DNA of 44,844 nt, taken from Coprobacillus sp. Its GTDB lineage: Bacteria > Bacillota_I > Bacilli_A > RFN20 > CAG-826. The position numbers and the translations under genes are program-made. The notes beneath the pieces were generated by a model. The model ran no database searches, had not been told where the DNA came from, and saw only the letters and a list, made by a program, of their open reading frames with translations. Shown one piece after another: positions 32,122-40,540 of the stretch. The stretch lies in the NCBI GenBank assembly GCA_021203805.1, contig JAJQAM010000006.1, positions 1-44,844 of the forward strand. The letters are read 5' to 3'. The number at the start of each line of letters is the position of its first letter. Within the stretch, counting starts at the first letter, position 1.

Positions 32122-33045
32122 ATGAAAACCGACGAACTATTAAACGAAAAAGCCTTATTAACTAATGAATTAAAATCTATTCCTTATAAAGGCACTATAG
32201 AGATTAAACACCTTTCTAGTGGTGATTATTTATATGTAAGAAAGAGAGAAATAGGGAGAATTAGTTCTACTTATGTTGGCCCTTATTCTGATAATGCTTA
32301 TAAAGTCCTTCTTAACCAAACCTCTAGAGCGAAAGAAATTAATAAGAGATTAAAGGCGATTAACAAAGAGCTTACTGCGCTTGGCTATAATAGCAATGAG
32401 CTTCCGAACGATGTACTTATAAATATTGACTTTGCTAAAAGATCCCTCCCCAATGTTATATATAATCAGGGGGTTCTTGAAGGGGTAAGTGCTACGTTTG
32501 CCGACACCGAGACAATTATAAATAATGGTGTTATTAATGGAGTCAATGCAAGCGACACCCAAAAAATATTAAATTTAAAACATGCTTGGGAATCCGTTCT
32601 TGATAAGGATGTTCTAAGATGCAAAACGGATTTCAATTTGCTTTGCTATATTTCTCGAATTATAAACGAGAATTTTTATGATACAGCAGATCGTCTTAGA
32701 GTTGTCCCTGTTTCTATAAGTGGTACGTCATATGTTCCCCCATTTCCTGTGGAAGCTGATATAAAGGACAAACTTAACTTGCTAGATTCCGATAATGCTG
32801 ATTATTTTGATAATGCTATTGAAATGTGTCTTTATATAATGAAAGGACAATTTTTTATCGACGGGAACAAAAGAACCGCAATTATTTTTGCCAACCACTA
32901 TCTAATAAAACATGGTGCAGGTCTACTTACTATCGCAAGCGAAGATGTTGAAAGGTTTAGAACCCTTCTTGTCGAGTATTATGAAGGAAAAGAAGAAAAC
33001 ATAAAAAAGTTCATGCGGGGAAGATGCACTAAAGCAATCAAATAA
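32122..33045 (+). CDS. Fic-domain protein with variant catalytic motif
   Basis: Fic proteins transfer AMP or other groups to target proteins. The 307-residue product has a Fic core at about 140-290, with the motif GQFFIDGNKRTA (Gln243 to Ala253). The usual HPFxDGNxR His is Gln243, so classical AMP transfer is doubtful. A degenerate version of the inhibitory helix motif (SxxxEGN type) may be NQGVLEGVSAT (115-124). The first 90 residues form a separate charged domain (GDYLYVRKREIGRISSTYVG, then helices), similar to N-terminal parts seen in other Firmicute Fic proteins. The leader is about 20 nt with no clear ribosome binding site. AT-rich flanks and an isolated transcription unit suggest an acquired gene. 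Confidence 0.85.
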   Translation: MKTDELLNEKALLTNELKSIPYKGTIEIKHLSSGDYLYVRKREIGRISSTYVGPYSDNAYKVLLNQTSRAKEINKRLKAINKELTALGYNSNELPNDVLINIDFAKRSLPNVIYNQGVLEGVSATFADTETIINNGVINGVNASDTQKILNLKHAWESVLDKDVLRCKTDFNLLCYISRIINENFYDTADRLRVVPVSISGTSYVPPFPVEADIKDKLNLLDSDNADYFDNAIEMCLYIMKGQFFIDGNKRTAIIFANHYLIKHGAGLLTIASEDVERFRTLLVEYYEGKEENIKKFMRGRCTKAIK

Positions 33046-33069
33046 AAAGACGGGAAGCCCGTCTTTTTT
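33044..33069. terminator. Bidirectional terminator between fic and tldE
   Basis: AAAAAGACGGG pairs perfectly with CCCGTCTTTTT around AAG. It starts on the fic stop codon and also serves the converging tldE. Confidence 0.92.
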
Positions 33070-33088
33070 GAATAACTAACAGTAAATA

Positions 33089-34411
33089 TTACTCTGAACC
33101 AACAAGTAATTTCTTTACAAGCACAGGTGGAATCTCTCCACCATTAGATAAACTAGCGGTGAGTTTAAGCTCGCTTCCTACATCGGTTACATCCTTAAAT
33201 AAATCAAAGATATTACCGCTTATCGTGATGAGATCAAGTGGCTTACTAATCTTTCCGTTTTCCACTAAGAAACCGGTGGATTGCATTGAAAACGCCCCGT
33301 TCTGTGCGTTTAATCCAGGTCCTTCAATTTCAGTTATATAGACGCCATCACCCATCTTTTCCATTAGCTCATTTAGAGTTTTTCTACCTGGTTTAAGAGT
33401 GATAAATCCGAAATCCACCCCCGTCTTACCGCCAGCGGAATATCCATTACCTGTTGTTTCTACGCCTGCTTTCGCAGCGGTTGTTAGGTTATAGATATAA
33501 GTATTAAGGATTCCATATTTAATGATGGGCTTATCATAAGTGGCAACGCCTTCATCATCAAAGTATCTTCCAAAGATATTTCTTGCTTGTGGCCTATCAA
33601 TAACAGTTATTTTTGGACTTCCGACTTGTGTTCCACTCTTATCTATCCATAAGGACACCCCTTTTTGCACGGCATCACTTGAAGCGTGGCTAAGCCAAGC
33701 GTCTAAGAACTGAGCAGTTACCTCAGGGGCTAGAATTGCTTTATAGGTTCCAGTTGGAATAGATACGCCGCCTAACTGATTAAGAACAGACTTAACACAT
33801 TTCGCGGCAAATTCCTCAGCATTTATCTCTTCTATTTTATTAGAGATAATGTATTCATAAGAGGATTTAGTAACGCCTCCTTCTTCTGCAAAAACTTCTG
33901 CAATAATATCAAAATAATTCGATTTCTGCGTTAGTTTTAATCCTTTTGAATTAAATATTGAATAGTTTACAACTGTCTCGGAGTAGCCTACTTCAGCATT
34001 ACTTATGCGTGGGTCCGCCGCTAAGATTAGATCACATATCTGATGAGTAATATTAATCTTTTCATCAGTAGAAACTTCTCCTAGGTGCTTATTATAAATG
34101 TTGAATTTATGATACTTAGGGCTTCCTTCATAGATAAAGACTGGGTCATCATTTTCTATGATGGAGGCGCTTTCAATTATTCTATTTACAATTGAAGAAA
34201 CCTTTGAATTATCATAGTGGTCTAAGCTGACGCTTCCTAGTTTTCCTTTATAGATGCCACGAGCAAGGCAAGACGCTCCATCAGAGATCTCATAATCTTT
34301 GGTTTCTCCATTAAAAATGGAGAAAGATAGAGAGTAATGGCTTGTTATAATAAGCTGAGAGTCACTTATTCCGTGCTCTTTTGCTTCATTAAAGAATTTA
34401 TCGTATTTCAT
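33089..34411 (-). CDS. tldE: TldE/PmbA-family protein
   Basis: TldE forms a heterodimer with TldD, a metalloprotease that processes modified or unfolded peptides (microcin B17, CcdA in E. coli). The 440 residues carry the family ends: N-terminal GETKDYEISDGASCLARGIYKGKLG, central PTGTYKAILAPEVTAQFLDAWL and C-terminal LNAQNGAFSMQSTGFLVENG. It lacks the HExxxH metal site, as expected of the TldE partner. Its ATG overlaps the tldD stop (ATGA). Confidence 0.9.
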   Translation of the reverse strand: MKYDKFFNEAKEHGISDSQLIITSHYSLSFSIFNGETKDYEISDGASCLARGIYKGKLGSVSLDHYDNSKVSSIVNRIIESASIIENDDPVFIYEGSPKYHKFNIYNKHLGEVSTDEKINITHQICDLILAADPRISNAEVGYSETVVNYSIFNSKGLKLTQKSNYFDIIAEVFAEEGGVTKSSYEYIISNKIEEINAEEFAAKCVKSVLNQLGGVSIPTGTYKAILAPEVTAQFLDAWLSHASSDAVQKGVSLWIDKSGTQVGSPKITVIDRPQARNIFGRYFDDEGVATYDKPIIKYGILNTYIYNLTTAAKAGVETTGNGYSAGGKTGVDFGFITLKPGRKTLNELMEKMGDGVYITEIEGPGLNAQNGAFSMQSTGFLVENGKISKPLDLITISGNIFDLFKDVTDVGSELKLTASLSNGGEIPPVLVKKLLVGSE

Positions 34412-35805
34412 TCAAGTTTTCCTCCTCTACCACCGACTAGAACTTTCTTTATTCTAAGTGTGGGCTGTCCGACGTTTACATAGACCCATCCAGAAGCCGC
34501 CCCGCAGGTTCCACCAGCAAGCTCTAGGTCATTGCCCACCATATCGATTTCTTTTAATATCTCGTAGCCTTTACCAATGAGGACTGCTCCTCTTACAGGC
34601 TCACATATCTTTCCATCACGAATGATATATGCTTCGCTTGCGGCGAAGTTAAATTCACCTGTTCCAGGATTAACACTACCCCCTAAAAACGAGACAGCGT
34701 ATAGGCCAAGTTTCGTGTTTTCTATGATTTCTTCAGGTGTGGATTTGCCGTTTTCTATATAGGTATTAGACATACGAGATGTCGGCATATATCTATAGTT
34801 TTGTCTGCGGCACGCTCCATTACCGTCTCTATTCATTCTTCTTCCATTAAAATCATCAATCATGAAATTCGTTAAGACCCCGTCTTTAATGAGCTGTCTC
34901 TTGCAGCCAAGATTACCATCATCATCAATATCGATTGACCCCCATTCATATGGTATAGTGGAATCATCTACTGCGGAAACAATAGGAGAAGCAATATATT
35001 CGCCCTCTTTACCGCAGAAACATGATAATCCAAGGGCAATACTAGATGCTTCAAGTGGGTGACCACAGGACTCATGGAATAAAACACCACCGAAACCATT
35101 ACCTACGACTACCGGCATAACTCCAGCGGGGCACTCCTTTGCTCCAAGTAGTCTAATTAGATTATCGATTTCTTTCTTAGTCTTTTCTCTAATTGTCTCT
35201 TCTTTAAAGGTATCAATATTATTCTGATACCTATCAATCATAACGGAGTTTTCATAGCCTGATTCGTCCATACCTACAAAGGAGCATGAAAGTTGTCCCC
35301 ACTCTTGAATTCGATTAAAATATTTCCCTTTTGAATTAAAAATGGTCACATTTTGTCTAGTTGTGGAGAATGTGCAGACATATCTAATAATGCGTGGATC
35401 GTAGTTCTTTTTGACTTCATCAATAACGATATCTATGAGATGAAGCTTTCTCTCAATAGGAACTTCATCATATGAGATTTTGACTTTGTTTCTATTCTTA
35501 TATGACTGCTTCTCTAGTGACGAGACTTTAACGATTTGCTTACCAGCAAACGACTTAGAAAGATTAGAAGCAAGAGTTAGTAAACTCTTCTTACTTAAGT
35601 CGTTAGTGTAGCCATAAACACACTGATTACCGAGAAGAAGTCTAATGCCCACGCCATCAAGATAATTAGTGGAGCAGGTATCAATCTTATCTTTATCTGT
35701 TCTAATTGCTTGAGCGGTGCTATGTTCTTCAAAAATATCAGCGTAATCACCGCCTGTTGATAACGCTGTGTTAAGAACTTCCATCGCTAGTTTTTTGCTT
35801 AACAT
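34408..35805 (-). CDS. tldD: TldD metalloprotease
   Basis: The 465-residue protein has the zinc motif HESCGH (244-249, HExxxH) in FGGVLFHESCGHPLEASS and the conserved third-ligand region AGGTCGAASGW. The family is the catalytic half of the TldD-TldE peptidase, which removes residues from peptides threaded through the dimer. AAAGGAG precedes ATG 35805. Its physiological substrate in this organism is not clear; no RiPP precursor or modifying enzyme is visible nearby. It follows a YfcE-like phosphodiesterase by 36 nt. Confidence 0.93.
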   Translation of the reverse strand: MLSKKLAMEVLNTALSTGGDYADIFEEHSTAQAIRTDKDKIDTCSTNYLDGVGIRLLLGNQCVYGYTNDLSKKSLLTLASNLSKSFAGKQIVKVSSLEKQSYKNRNKVKISYDEVPIERKLHLIDIVIDEVKKNYDPRIIRYVCTFSTTRQNVTIFNSKGKYFNRIQEWGQLSCSFVGMDESGYENSVMIDRYQNNIDTFKEETIREKTKKEIDNLIRLLGAKECPAGVMPVVVGNGFGGVLFHESCGHPLEASSIALGLSCFCGKEGEYIASPIVSAVDDSTIPYEWGSIDIDDDGNLGCKRQLIKDGVLTNFMIDDFNGRRMNRDGNGACRRQNYRYMPTSRMSNTYIENGKSTPEEIIENTKLGLYAVSFLGGSVNPGTGEFNFAASEAYIIRDGKICEPVRGAVLIGKGYEILKEIDMVGNDLELAGGTCGAASGWVYVNVGQPTLRIKKVLVGGRGGKLE

Positions 35806-35841
35806 CTATGTTTCTCCTTTGCTTTGGATTTTTTGCTTATT

Positions 35842-36282
35842 TTAGTCAATAAGCTCCTTAAATTCATACTTTATCCCGTTTTCATCAACATCAAGGACGA
35901 GGTAAGAGCCCGCTAACCCGTCTCTAGGGAAATAAAGGGAACCAGGATTAATAATATAAACATCACCCCGGTTTTCAAACTTTCTCACATGAGTGTGCCC
36001 GTGAATGAAGATGGCATAGCCTCTTTGTTTAAAGCTATTGATTTCTGATTCAGTAAACGGAGTGTGCTTCATAATTATCTTACCAAGTGGGCAATACTCA
36101 GTAAGATACTTATCATGATCATCGAAGTCGCAGTTACCCATGACCGATTTAAACGGATAGAGATATGATTCAGGAATACCGCTATCTCCAGCGTGGAGAT
36201 ATAAATCAGCTTTTTCTATTCCTGGAATTGTATCTATAAAGTCTGATACATGGTGAGTGTCGCTAACAACAACGATTTTCAT
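35842..36282 (-). CDS. YfcE/MJ0936-family metallophosphoesterase
   Basis: The 146-residue protein has all metal-ligand motifs of the small calcineurin-like phosphodiesterases: VVSDTHH, LHAGDSG, VMGNCDFDD, HGHTHV and NPGSLYFPR. The family hydrolyses artificial phosphodiesters; the natural substrate is unknown. TATAAT (36298-36293 on the minus strand) is 10 nt before the ATG and there is no ribosome binding site, so the leader may be only about 4 nt. Confidence 0.9.
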   Translation of the reverse strand: MKIVVVSDTHHVSDFIDTIPGIEKADLYLHAGDSGIPESYLYPFKSVMGNCDFDDHDKYLTEYCPLGKIIMKHTPFTESEINSFKQRGYAIFIHGHTHVRKFENRGDVYIINPGSLYFPRDGLAGSYLVLDVDENGIKYEFKELID

Positions 36283-36415
36283 ACTATTGTTTATTATAAT
36301 CTTTTTTAATAAAAATTATTAAAAATAGTGTTTTTATTTCTTCGTTATGGTATATTCTTACTTGCGACTTACTTTGGATAAAGTAATTTCCAAGGCGGAA
36401 GGAGAAAAAAACACA

Positions 36416-36655
36416 ATGAAAAAAGGAATTCACCCAGAATATCATCGTTGCACAGTGACATGCATCTCATGCGGTGCGACCTTTGAGACCGGATCCACAC
36501 TAGAAAGTATTAAAGTGGATACCTGCAGTAACTGCCATCCATTCTATACTGGCAAGCAGCGTTATGTTCAAGTTGATGGCCCTGTTGATAGATTCAATCG
36601 TAAGTATGGACTTACAGGGGAGACCACCACTGCTAAAACAGAAGAAGACAAGTAA
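36416..36655 (+). CDS. rpmE: Ribosomal protein L31, zinc-binding type
   Basis: L31 bridges the ribosomal subunits. ATG 36416 with AAGGAG 12 nt upstream gives about 79 residues (MKKGIHPEYHRCTV...). A longer in-frame ATG at 36347 lacks support. Four Cys (TCISCG and DTCSNCHPFYTG) make it the zinc (C+) form, and QRYVQVDGPVDRFNRKYGL is the family end. A Thr/Glu-rich tail follows. A terminator stands 22 nt downstream. Confidence 0.95.
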   Translation: MKKGIHPEYHRCTVTCISCGATFETGSTLESIKVDTCSNCHPFYTGKQRYVQVDGPVDRFNRKYGLTGETTTAKTEEDK

Positions 36656-36677
36656 AACTCATACATTTATCTCCGTA

Positions 36678-36708
36678 AAAAACATAGGTTTCAAACCTGT
36701 GTTTTTAT
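36678..36708 (+). terminator. Terminator after rpmE
   Basis: AAAAACATAGGTT and AACCTGTGTTTTT pair (one T-G) around TCA, followed by ATTT. Confidence 0.85.
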
Positions 36709-36712
36709 TTAA

Positions 36713-36741
36713 TTTAAAATAGACTAATTTTCTTTTATAAT
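36713..36741 (+). promoter_or_regulatory. metG promoter with leaderless spacing
   Basis: TTTAAA (36713-36718), a 17-nt spacer and TATAAT (36736-36741). The start point would be about 36748, 2 nt before ATG 36750. No Shine-Dalgarno lies in the 30 nt before the ATG. Confidence 0.6.
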
Positions 36742-36749
36742 TTGAATGT

Positions 36750-38336
36750 ATGAAAAAGCGATTCTATATCACCACTCCAATATATTATCCAAGCGCTAAG
36801 CTTCATATTGGTCATGCTTACTGCACTGTTATGGCAGATGTTTTTGCTCGTTATAAGAGAAATAGAGGGTTTGAATGCTATTTCCTTACAGGTGATGATG
36901 AGCATGGCATGAAGATTGAAAAGAACGCTAAAGCACAAGGCAAAGATCCACAGCAATTCGTTGATGAGATAGCGGAGACTTTTAAGGATCTTTGGAAGAA
37001 ACTAAATATCTCTAATGACGATTTCATTAGAACCACGGAAGAAAGACACACTAAGACAGTCCAGCAAATCTTCACTAAGCTCATGGAGAATGATGACATC
37101 TATCTTGGTAAGTATAAAGGCTGGTACTGTAAAGAATGTGAAGCCTTTTGGACCGACACTCAAGCGGGACCTGATCACATATGTCCAGATTGCCATAGAC
37201 CTGTCGAGATAGCGGAAGAGGAAGCCTACTTCTTTAAGTCCTCTAAGTATGTTGACCAGCTCATGAAATTCTTCGAGGATAATCCAAAATTCCTCCTTCC
37301 TGAATCCCGTAAAAATGAGATGATAAATACATTTATTAAGCCAGGTTTAGAGGATTTATGCGTTTCTAGAACGTCTTTTTCGTGGGGAATTCCTATTAGA
37401 GAAAACCCTAAACATGTTATATATGTTTGGCTTGACGCTCTCTCAAATTATATCAGTGCACTTGGCTATTTAAGCGATGATGATTCCCTCTATAAGAAAT
37501 ACTGGGAAGACCCAGAATGCGAAGTCATTCATATCCTAGGAGCGGATATCACTAGGTTCCATGCTATCTACTGGCCCGAATTCCTTATGTCTATGGGTCT
37601 TAGACTCCCTGATAGGGAGTTTGTCCACGGTCTTCTTATGATGAAGGACTCGAAGATGAGCAAATCCAAAGGAAACGTCATAGATCCTATTCCTTTAATC
37701 GATAGATATGGCGCAGATGCTGTCCGTTACTACCTCGTTAGAGAGACTAATTTTGGAAGTGACGGCTCATTTAGTCCTGAGCAGTTTGTGGAAAGAATCA
37801 ATGCAGATCTCGCTAATTCTTTAGGAAATTTATTAAACCGCACAATGGGAATGATTAATAAGTATTTTGCAGGGATTTGCCCAAAATACGCCGGAATTAA
37901 AACAGATTTTGATAAAGATTTAGAGGATTTAGCCTTGTCCACTATTAGTAAATATGAAGAGGCTGAAGATGACCTTAGACTTACCGAAGGATATGTTTAT
38001 GTTAATGAACTTGTAAGCGCCACCAATAAATATATTGATGACACTAAACCATGGGAGCTTGCAAAAGCGGGTGAAACCGAGAAACTTGCTTCGGTGATGT
38101 CTCATTTAGTTAATGTCTTATATATAAGCGGTCATTTATACCGCCCAATTCTTACAGAATCGATAGAAAAGCTCTTTGATCAGCTTAATGTTAGCGAGGA
38201 GCTCCGCGATTATAATAAGATTTATACCTTTGGGGTGCTTGGAGGTCAAAAACTTAATGAGGCCTCGCCTCTCTTCCCTAGGCTTAATCCTGCCGAAGAA
38301 ATTGAATATATTAAGAAATCAAACGGGATTGAATAA
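36750..38336 (+). CDS. metG: Methionyl-tRNA synthetase
   Basis: MetG charges tRNA-Met, including the initiator. The 528-residue protein has the HIGH motif (AKLHIGHAY), a zinc knuckle (YCKECEAFW and CPDCHRP) and KMSKS (SKMSKSKGNV). MKKRFYITTPIYYPSAKLHIGH is the exact family start, which rules out a later start. It lacks the C-terminal tRNA-binding (EMAP-like) domain found in many Bacilli, so it may act as a monomer or with a separate partner. The start codon is unusually close to the -10. Confidence 0.96.
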   Translation: MKKRFYITTPIYYPSAKLHIGHAYCTVMADVFARYKRNRGFECYFLTGDDEHGMKIEKNAKAQGKDPQQFVDEIAETFKDLWKKLNISNDDFIRTTEERHTKTVQQIFTKLMENDDIYLGKYKGWYCKECEAFWTDTQAGPDHICPDCHRPVEIAEEEAYFFKSSKYVDQLMKFFEDNPKFLLPESRKNEMINTFIKPGLEDLCVSRTSFSWGIPIRENPKHVIYVWLDALSNYISALGYLSDDDSLYKKYWEDPECEVIHILGADITRFHAIYWPEFLMSMGLRLPDREFVHGLLMMKDSKMSKSKGNVIDPIPLIDRYGADAVRYYLVRETNFGSDGSFSPEQFVERINADLANSLGNLLNRTMGMINKYFAGICPKYAGIKTDFDKDLEDLALSTISKYEEAEDDLRLTEGYVYVNELVSATNKYIDDTKPWELAKAGETEKLASVMSHLVNVLYISGHLYRPILTESIEKLFDQLNVSEELRDYNKIYTFGVLGGQKLNEASPLFPRLNPAEEIEYIKKSNGIE

Positions 38337-38353
38337 CCCGTTGTTTTCTTTTT
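38322..38353 (+). terminator. Terminator overlapping the end of metG
   Basis: AACGGG (38322-38327, inside the last codons) pairs with CCCGTT (38337-38342), then GTTTTCTTTTT. The stop codon is in the loop. Confidence 0.75.
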
Positions 38354-38380
38354 AAAAACGGGCAAAAAAGGAATAAATTA

Positions 38381-39715
38381 ATGAAAAACGACCATATAAT
38401 TGGAGTGTGTACTGATCTCACTAGCGAAGGCAAGGGTGTTATTAAACTATTTAATGAGACCATTTTTGTGGATGCACTTTTGCTTGGAGAAAAGGCCGAA
38501 GTTGAGATTGACTACCGTTCCCACGGAGTGGCCTATGCTCATATTGTTAATCTTATTGAAAAGAGCCCTAGTAGAATAGAGCCGCTTTGCCCTATCTCTA
38601 CCTCCTGCGGTGGCTGCTCCTTTCAAAACACTACCTATGAATATGAGCTCGCTTTTAAGAAGAAAAAAGTTGAGGATGCGCTTCACCGCATCGGTCATAT
38701 TAATCATGAAGTTAATGATGTTATCGGAATGGATAATCCCTATAACTATCGTAATAAAATTCAGGTGCCCTTCCAAAGAAACGGGAAGGACATAATCTAT
38801 GGTTTTTATAAGGCTAAAACTCATAAGATAATTCCTATTAAAGAGTGCTCTATCGAAGATAAGAGAGCAGCCTCCATCTTATCTACGATTAAAGACCTCA
38901 TGATGTCGATGCATATTGAGCCCTATAACGAAGATAATAGAAGCGGTGTTATTCGTCATGTTCTTATCCGCACTAGCTACCACTACGACGAAATTATGGT
39001 GGTTCTTGTTACTAACTGCGACTCATTTCCATCAAGAAATAACTTTGTAAAAGCCCTAAGTGAGAAACATAGCGAGATTACGACCGTGGTTCAAAACATC
39101 AACACAAGGGACACAAATGTCATTTTAGGCGAAAAAGAAAAGGTCCTATACGGCAAAGGATTCATAAAAGACTCAATTTTAGGAATAAATTTTAATATTT
39201 CTTCTAGATCGTTTTTCCAGGTGAATCCAGTGCAAGTGGAGCGGCTTTATTCAAAAACTTTTGAACTTGCTCATCTCACTAAAGATGATAATCTCCTTGA
39301 TGCTTATTCTGGGGTTGGCACTATCGGAATGATAGCGTCAATGTGGGTTAAATCAGTTACCTGTGTGGAGCTTGAAAAAAGCGCTCACAGGAATGCTATT
39401 AGAAACGCTAAGGAGAACGGCATTACTAACATCTCACTTATCAATGCGGACTGCAGTGAATACCTTGTAAACACCGATGAAAAATTTGATGTCGTGATTA
39501 TGGATGCCCCCCGCAAAGGAAGCACTAAAGAGTTTTTAGATGCTCTCACTACTAACTCTCCATCACGAATAATTTATATCTCCTGTAATCCCGCTACCCT
39601 AGCTCGTGATCTTACCTTTTTAATGGATGATTATTCGATTGAAACTATCCAGCCATTAGATATGTTTCCCCGCTCATTTCACGTCGAAACAATTGTCTCT
39701 TTAGCACGTAAATAA
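38381..39715 (+). CDS. RlmD/TrmA-type RNA (uracil-5-)-methyltransferase
   Basis: The 444-residue protein has an N-terminal TRAM-like domain (TDLTSEGKGVIKLFNETIFVDALLLGEKAEV), an iron-sulfur cluster signature (PLCPISTSCGGCSFQ plus Cys in KECSIEDKRA), the SAM-binding LLDAYSGVGTIG, and the catalytic YISCNPATLARDL. The family makes m5U in rRNA or tRNA with SAM; the exact uridine cannot be read from sequence. AAAAAGGA lies upstream of ATG 38381. It follows metG by 44 nt behind a terminator, so read-through or an unseen promoter must serve it. Confidence 0.9.
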   Translation: MKNDHIIGVCTDLTSEGKGVIKLFNETIFVDALLLGEKAEVEIDYRSHGVAYAHIVNLIEKSPSRIEPLCPISTSCGGCSFQNTTYEYELAFKKKKVEDALHRIGHINHEVNDVIGMDNPYNYRNKIQVPFQRNGKDIIYGFYKAKTHKIIPIKECSIEDKRAASILSTIKDLMMSMHIEPYNEDNRSGVIRHVLIRTSYHYDEIMVVLVTNCDSFPSRNNFVKALSEKHSEITTVVQNINTRDTNVILGEKEKVLYGKGFIKDSILGINFNISSRSFFQVNPVQVERLYSKTFELAHLTKDDNLLDAYSGVGTIGMIASMWVKSVTCVELEKSAHRNAIRNAKENGITNISLINADCSEYLVNTDEKFDVVIMDAPRKGSTKEFLDALTTNSPSRIIYISCNPATLARDLTFLMDDYSIETIQPLDMFPRSFHVETIVSLARK

Positions 39716-39718
39716 CTA

Positions 39719-39748
39719 GCGTATGCGTACGCACGTGAGCGTGTGTGT
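39719..39748. other. Alternating purine-pyrimidine tract
   Basis: From 39719 to 39737 purine and pyrimidine alternate without break, and after one break (AG) for 10 more bases. It includes the palindrome TGCGTACGCA (39724-39733) and CACGTG. Such tracts favour Z-DNA; a role is not known. GC-rich alternation stands out against AT-rich flanks. Confidence 0.6.
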
Positions 39749-39775
39749 TCTAATTAATAAAATAGAAAATTAGAG

Positions 39776-39784
39776 TGAGATAAT
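39776..39784 (+). promoter_or_regulatory. Possible extended -10 for zinc-ribbon gene pair
   Basis: TGAGATAAT (TG-n-GATAAT) lies 28 nt before ATG 39813, the same form as the element before tetR. The -35 is poor. Confidence 0.35.
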
Positions 39785-39812
39785 ATAAACTTTTCTTTTA
39801 GAGATAAAGAGT

Positions 39813-40490
39813 ATGTACTGCCACAAATGCGGAAAAGAAATACCAGATGATGCAGACTATTGTCCCTACTGCGGGAGTGAAGTCATCTATAAGCCAAAGA
39901 CCCAGCCTAAACGCATAGAAGACGAGGAAGGCTATATCTCTTTTGGTGTGGATGAAAAGGGAGACCCCCTTAGAACCGATCCTCTTAATCAAAAAAGTGT
40001 AGGCAATAAGGTAGAAGCAAGTAGTAGCGCCACTAGCTCATATAAAGATAAGAAATGGTCAATTACCGTCTTAGCTATTTTTCTTGCTCTAACAATTGTT
40101 TTAGTGTTCACCCCCATCTTTGAAGGATACGGATCTATCCTTAGCGATATTTATTTAGATGATGCAGACTGGATGTTCTTCCTCTTTGCTATTATTTTTA
40201 TTGATATTGCCTTTTATATGGTGGGCTATTTGTTAGTTTGTTTCCTTAATCCAGAAGAGCTCCGCTCATCTCAAAAAGAAAGGAATACTAATAGATACAA
40301 AATAGGTACTACGGCAGCAGCATCTATTATTCTTATTATTGGAATAATATTTTTAGTCCTTGCCGTAGGCGGGGAAGACTTATCTAGCTATGGAGTAGCC
40401 GATGTTATTCTTACCTTTGTTTTAGGAATTGTCTATATTGTAGTGGTTCTATTTGAGCAGTGTAATATTACTAGCCGCCATAGAAAATAA
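39813..40490 (+). CDS. Zinc-ribbon membrane protein (first of a tandem pair)
   Basis: The 225-residue protein begins with a zinc ribbon, MYCHKCGKEIPDDADYCPYCG (CxxC at 3-6, CxxC at 17-20). A polar linker follows (about 25-85) and then four helices (about 87-106, 122-148, 168-190, 199-216). Such zinc-ribbon plus membrane layouts are common in Firmicutes and usually annotated as hypothetical. The next gene has the same layout and start, so the two are paralogues. Confidence 0.7.
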   Translation: MYCHKCGKEIPDDADYCPYCGSEVIYKPKTQPKRIEDEEGYISFGVDEKGDPLRTDPLNQKSVGNKVEASSSATSSYKDKKWSITVLAIFLALTIVLVFTPIFEGYGSILSDIYLDDADWMFFLFAIIFIDIAFYMVGYLLVCFLNPEELRSSQKERNTNRYKIGTTAAASIILIIGIIFLVLAVGGEDLSSYGVADVILTFVLGIVYIVVVLFEQCNITSRHRK

Positions 40491-40540
40491 ATGAATATAA
40501 AGAGAAATAAATATAAAATATTTATCAGTGAGGAATAGAT

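Noticed and set aside
36347..36415. Longer start for rpmE
   Set aside because: The extra 23 residues are not part of L31, and AAGGAG supports ATG 36416.
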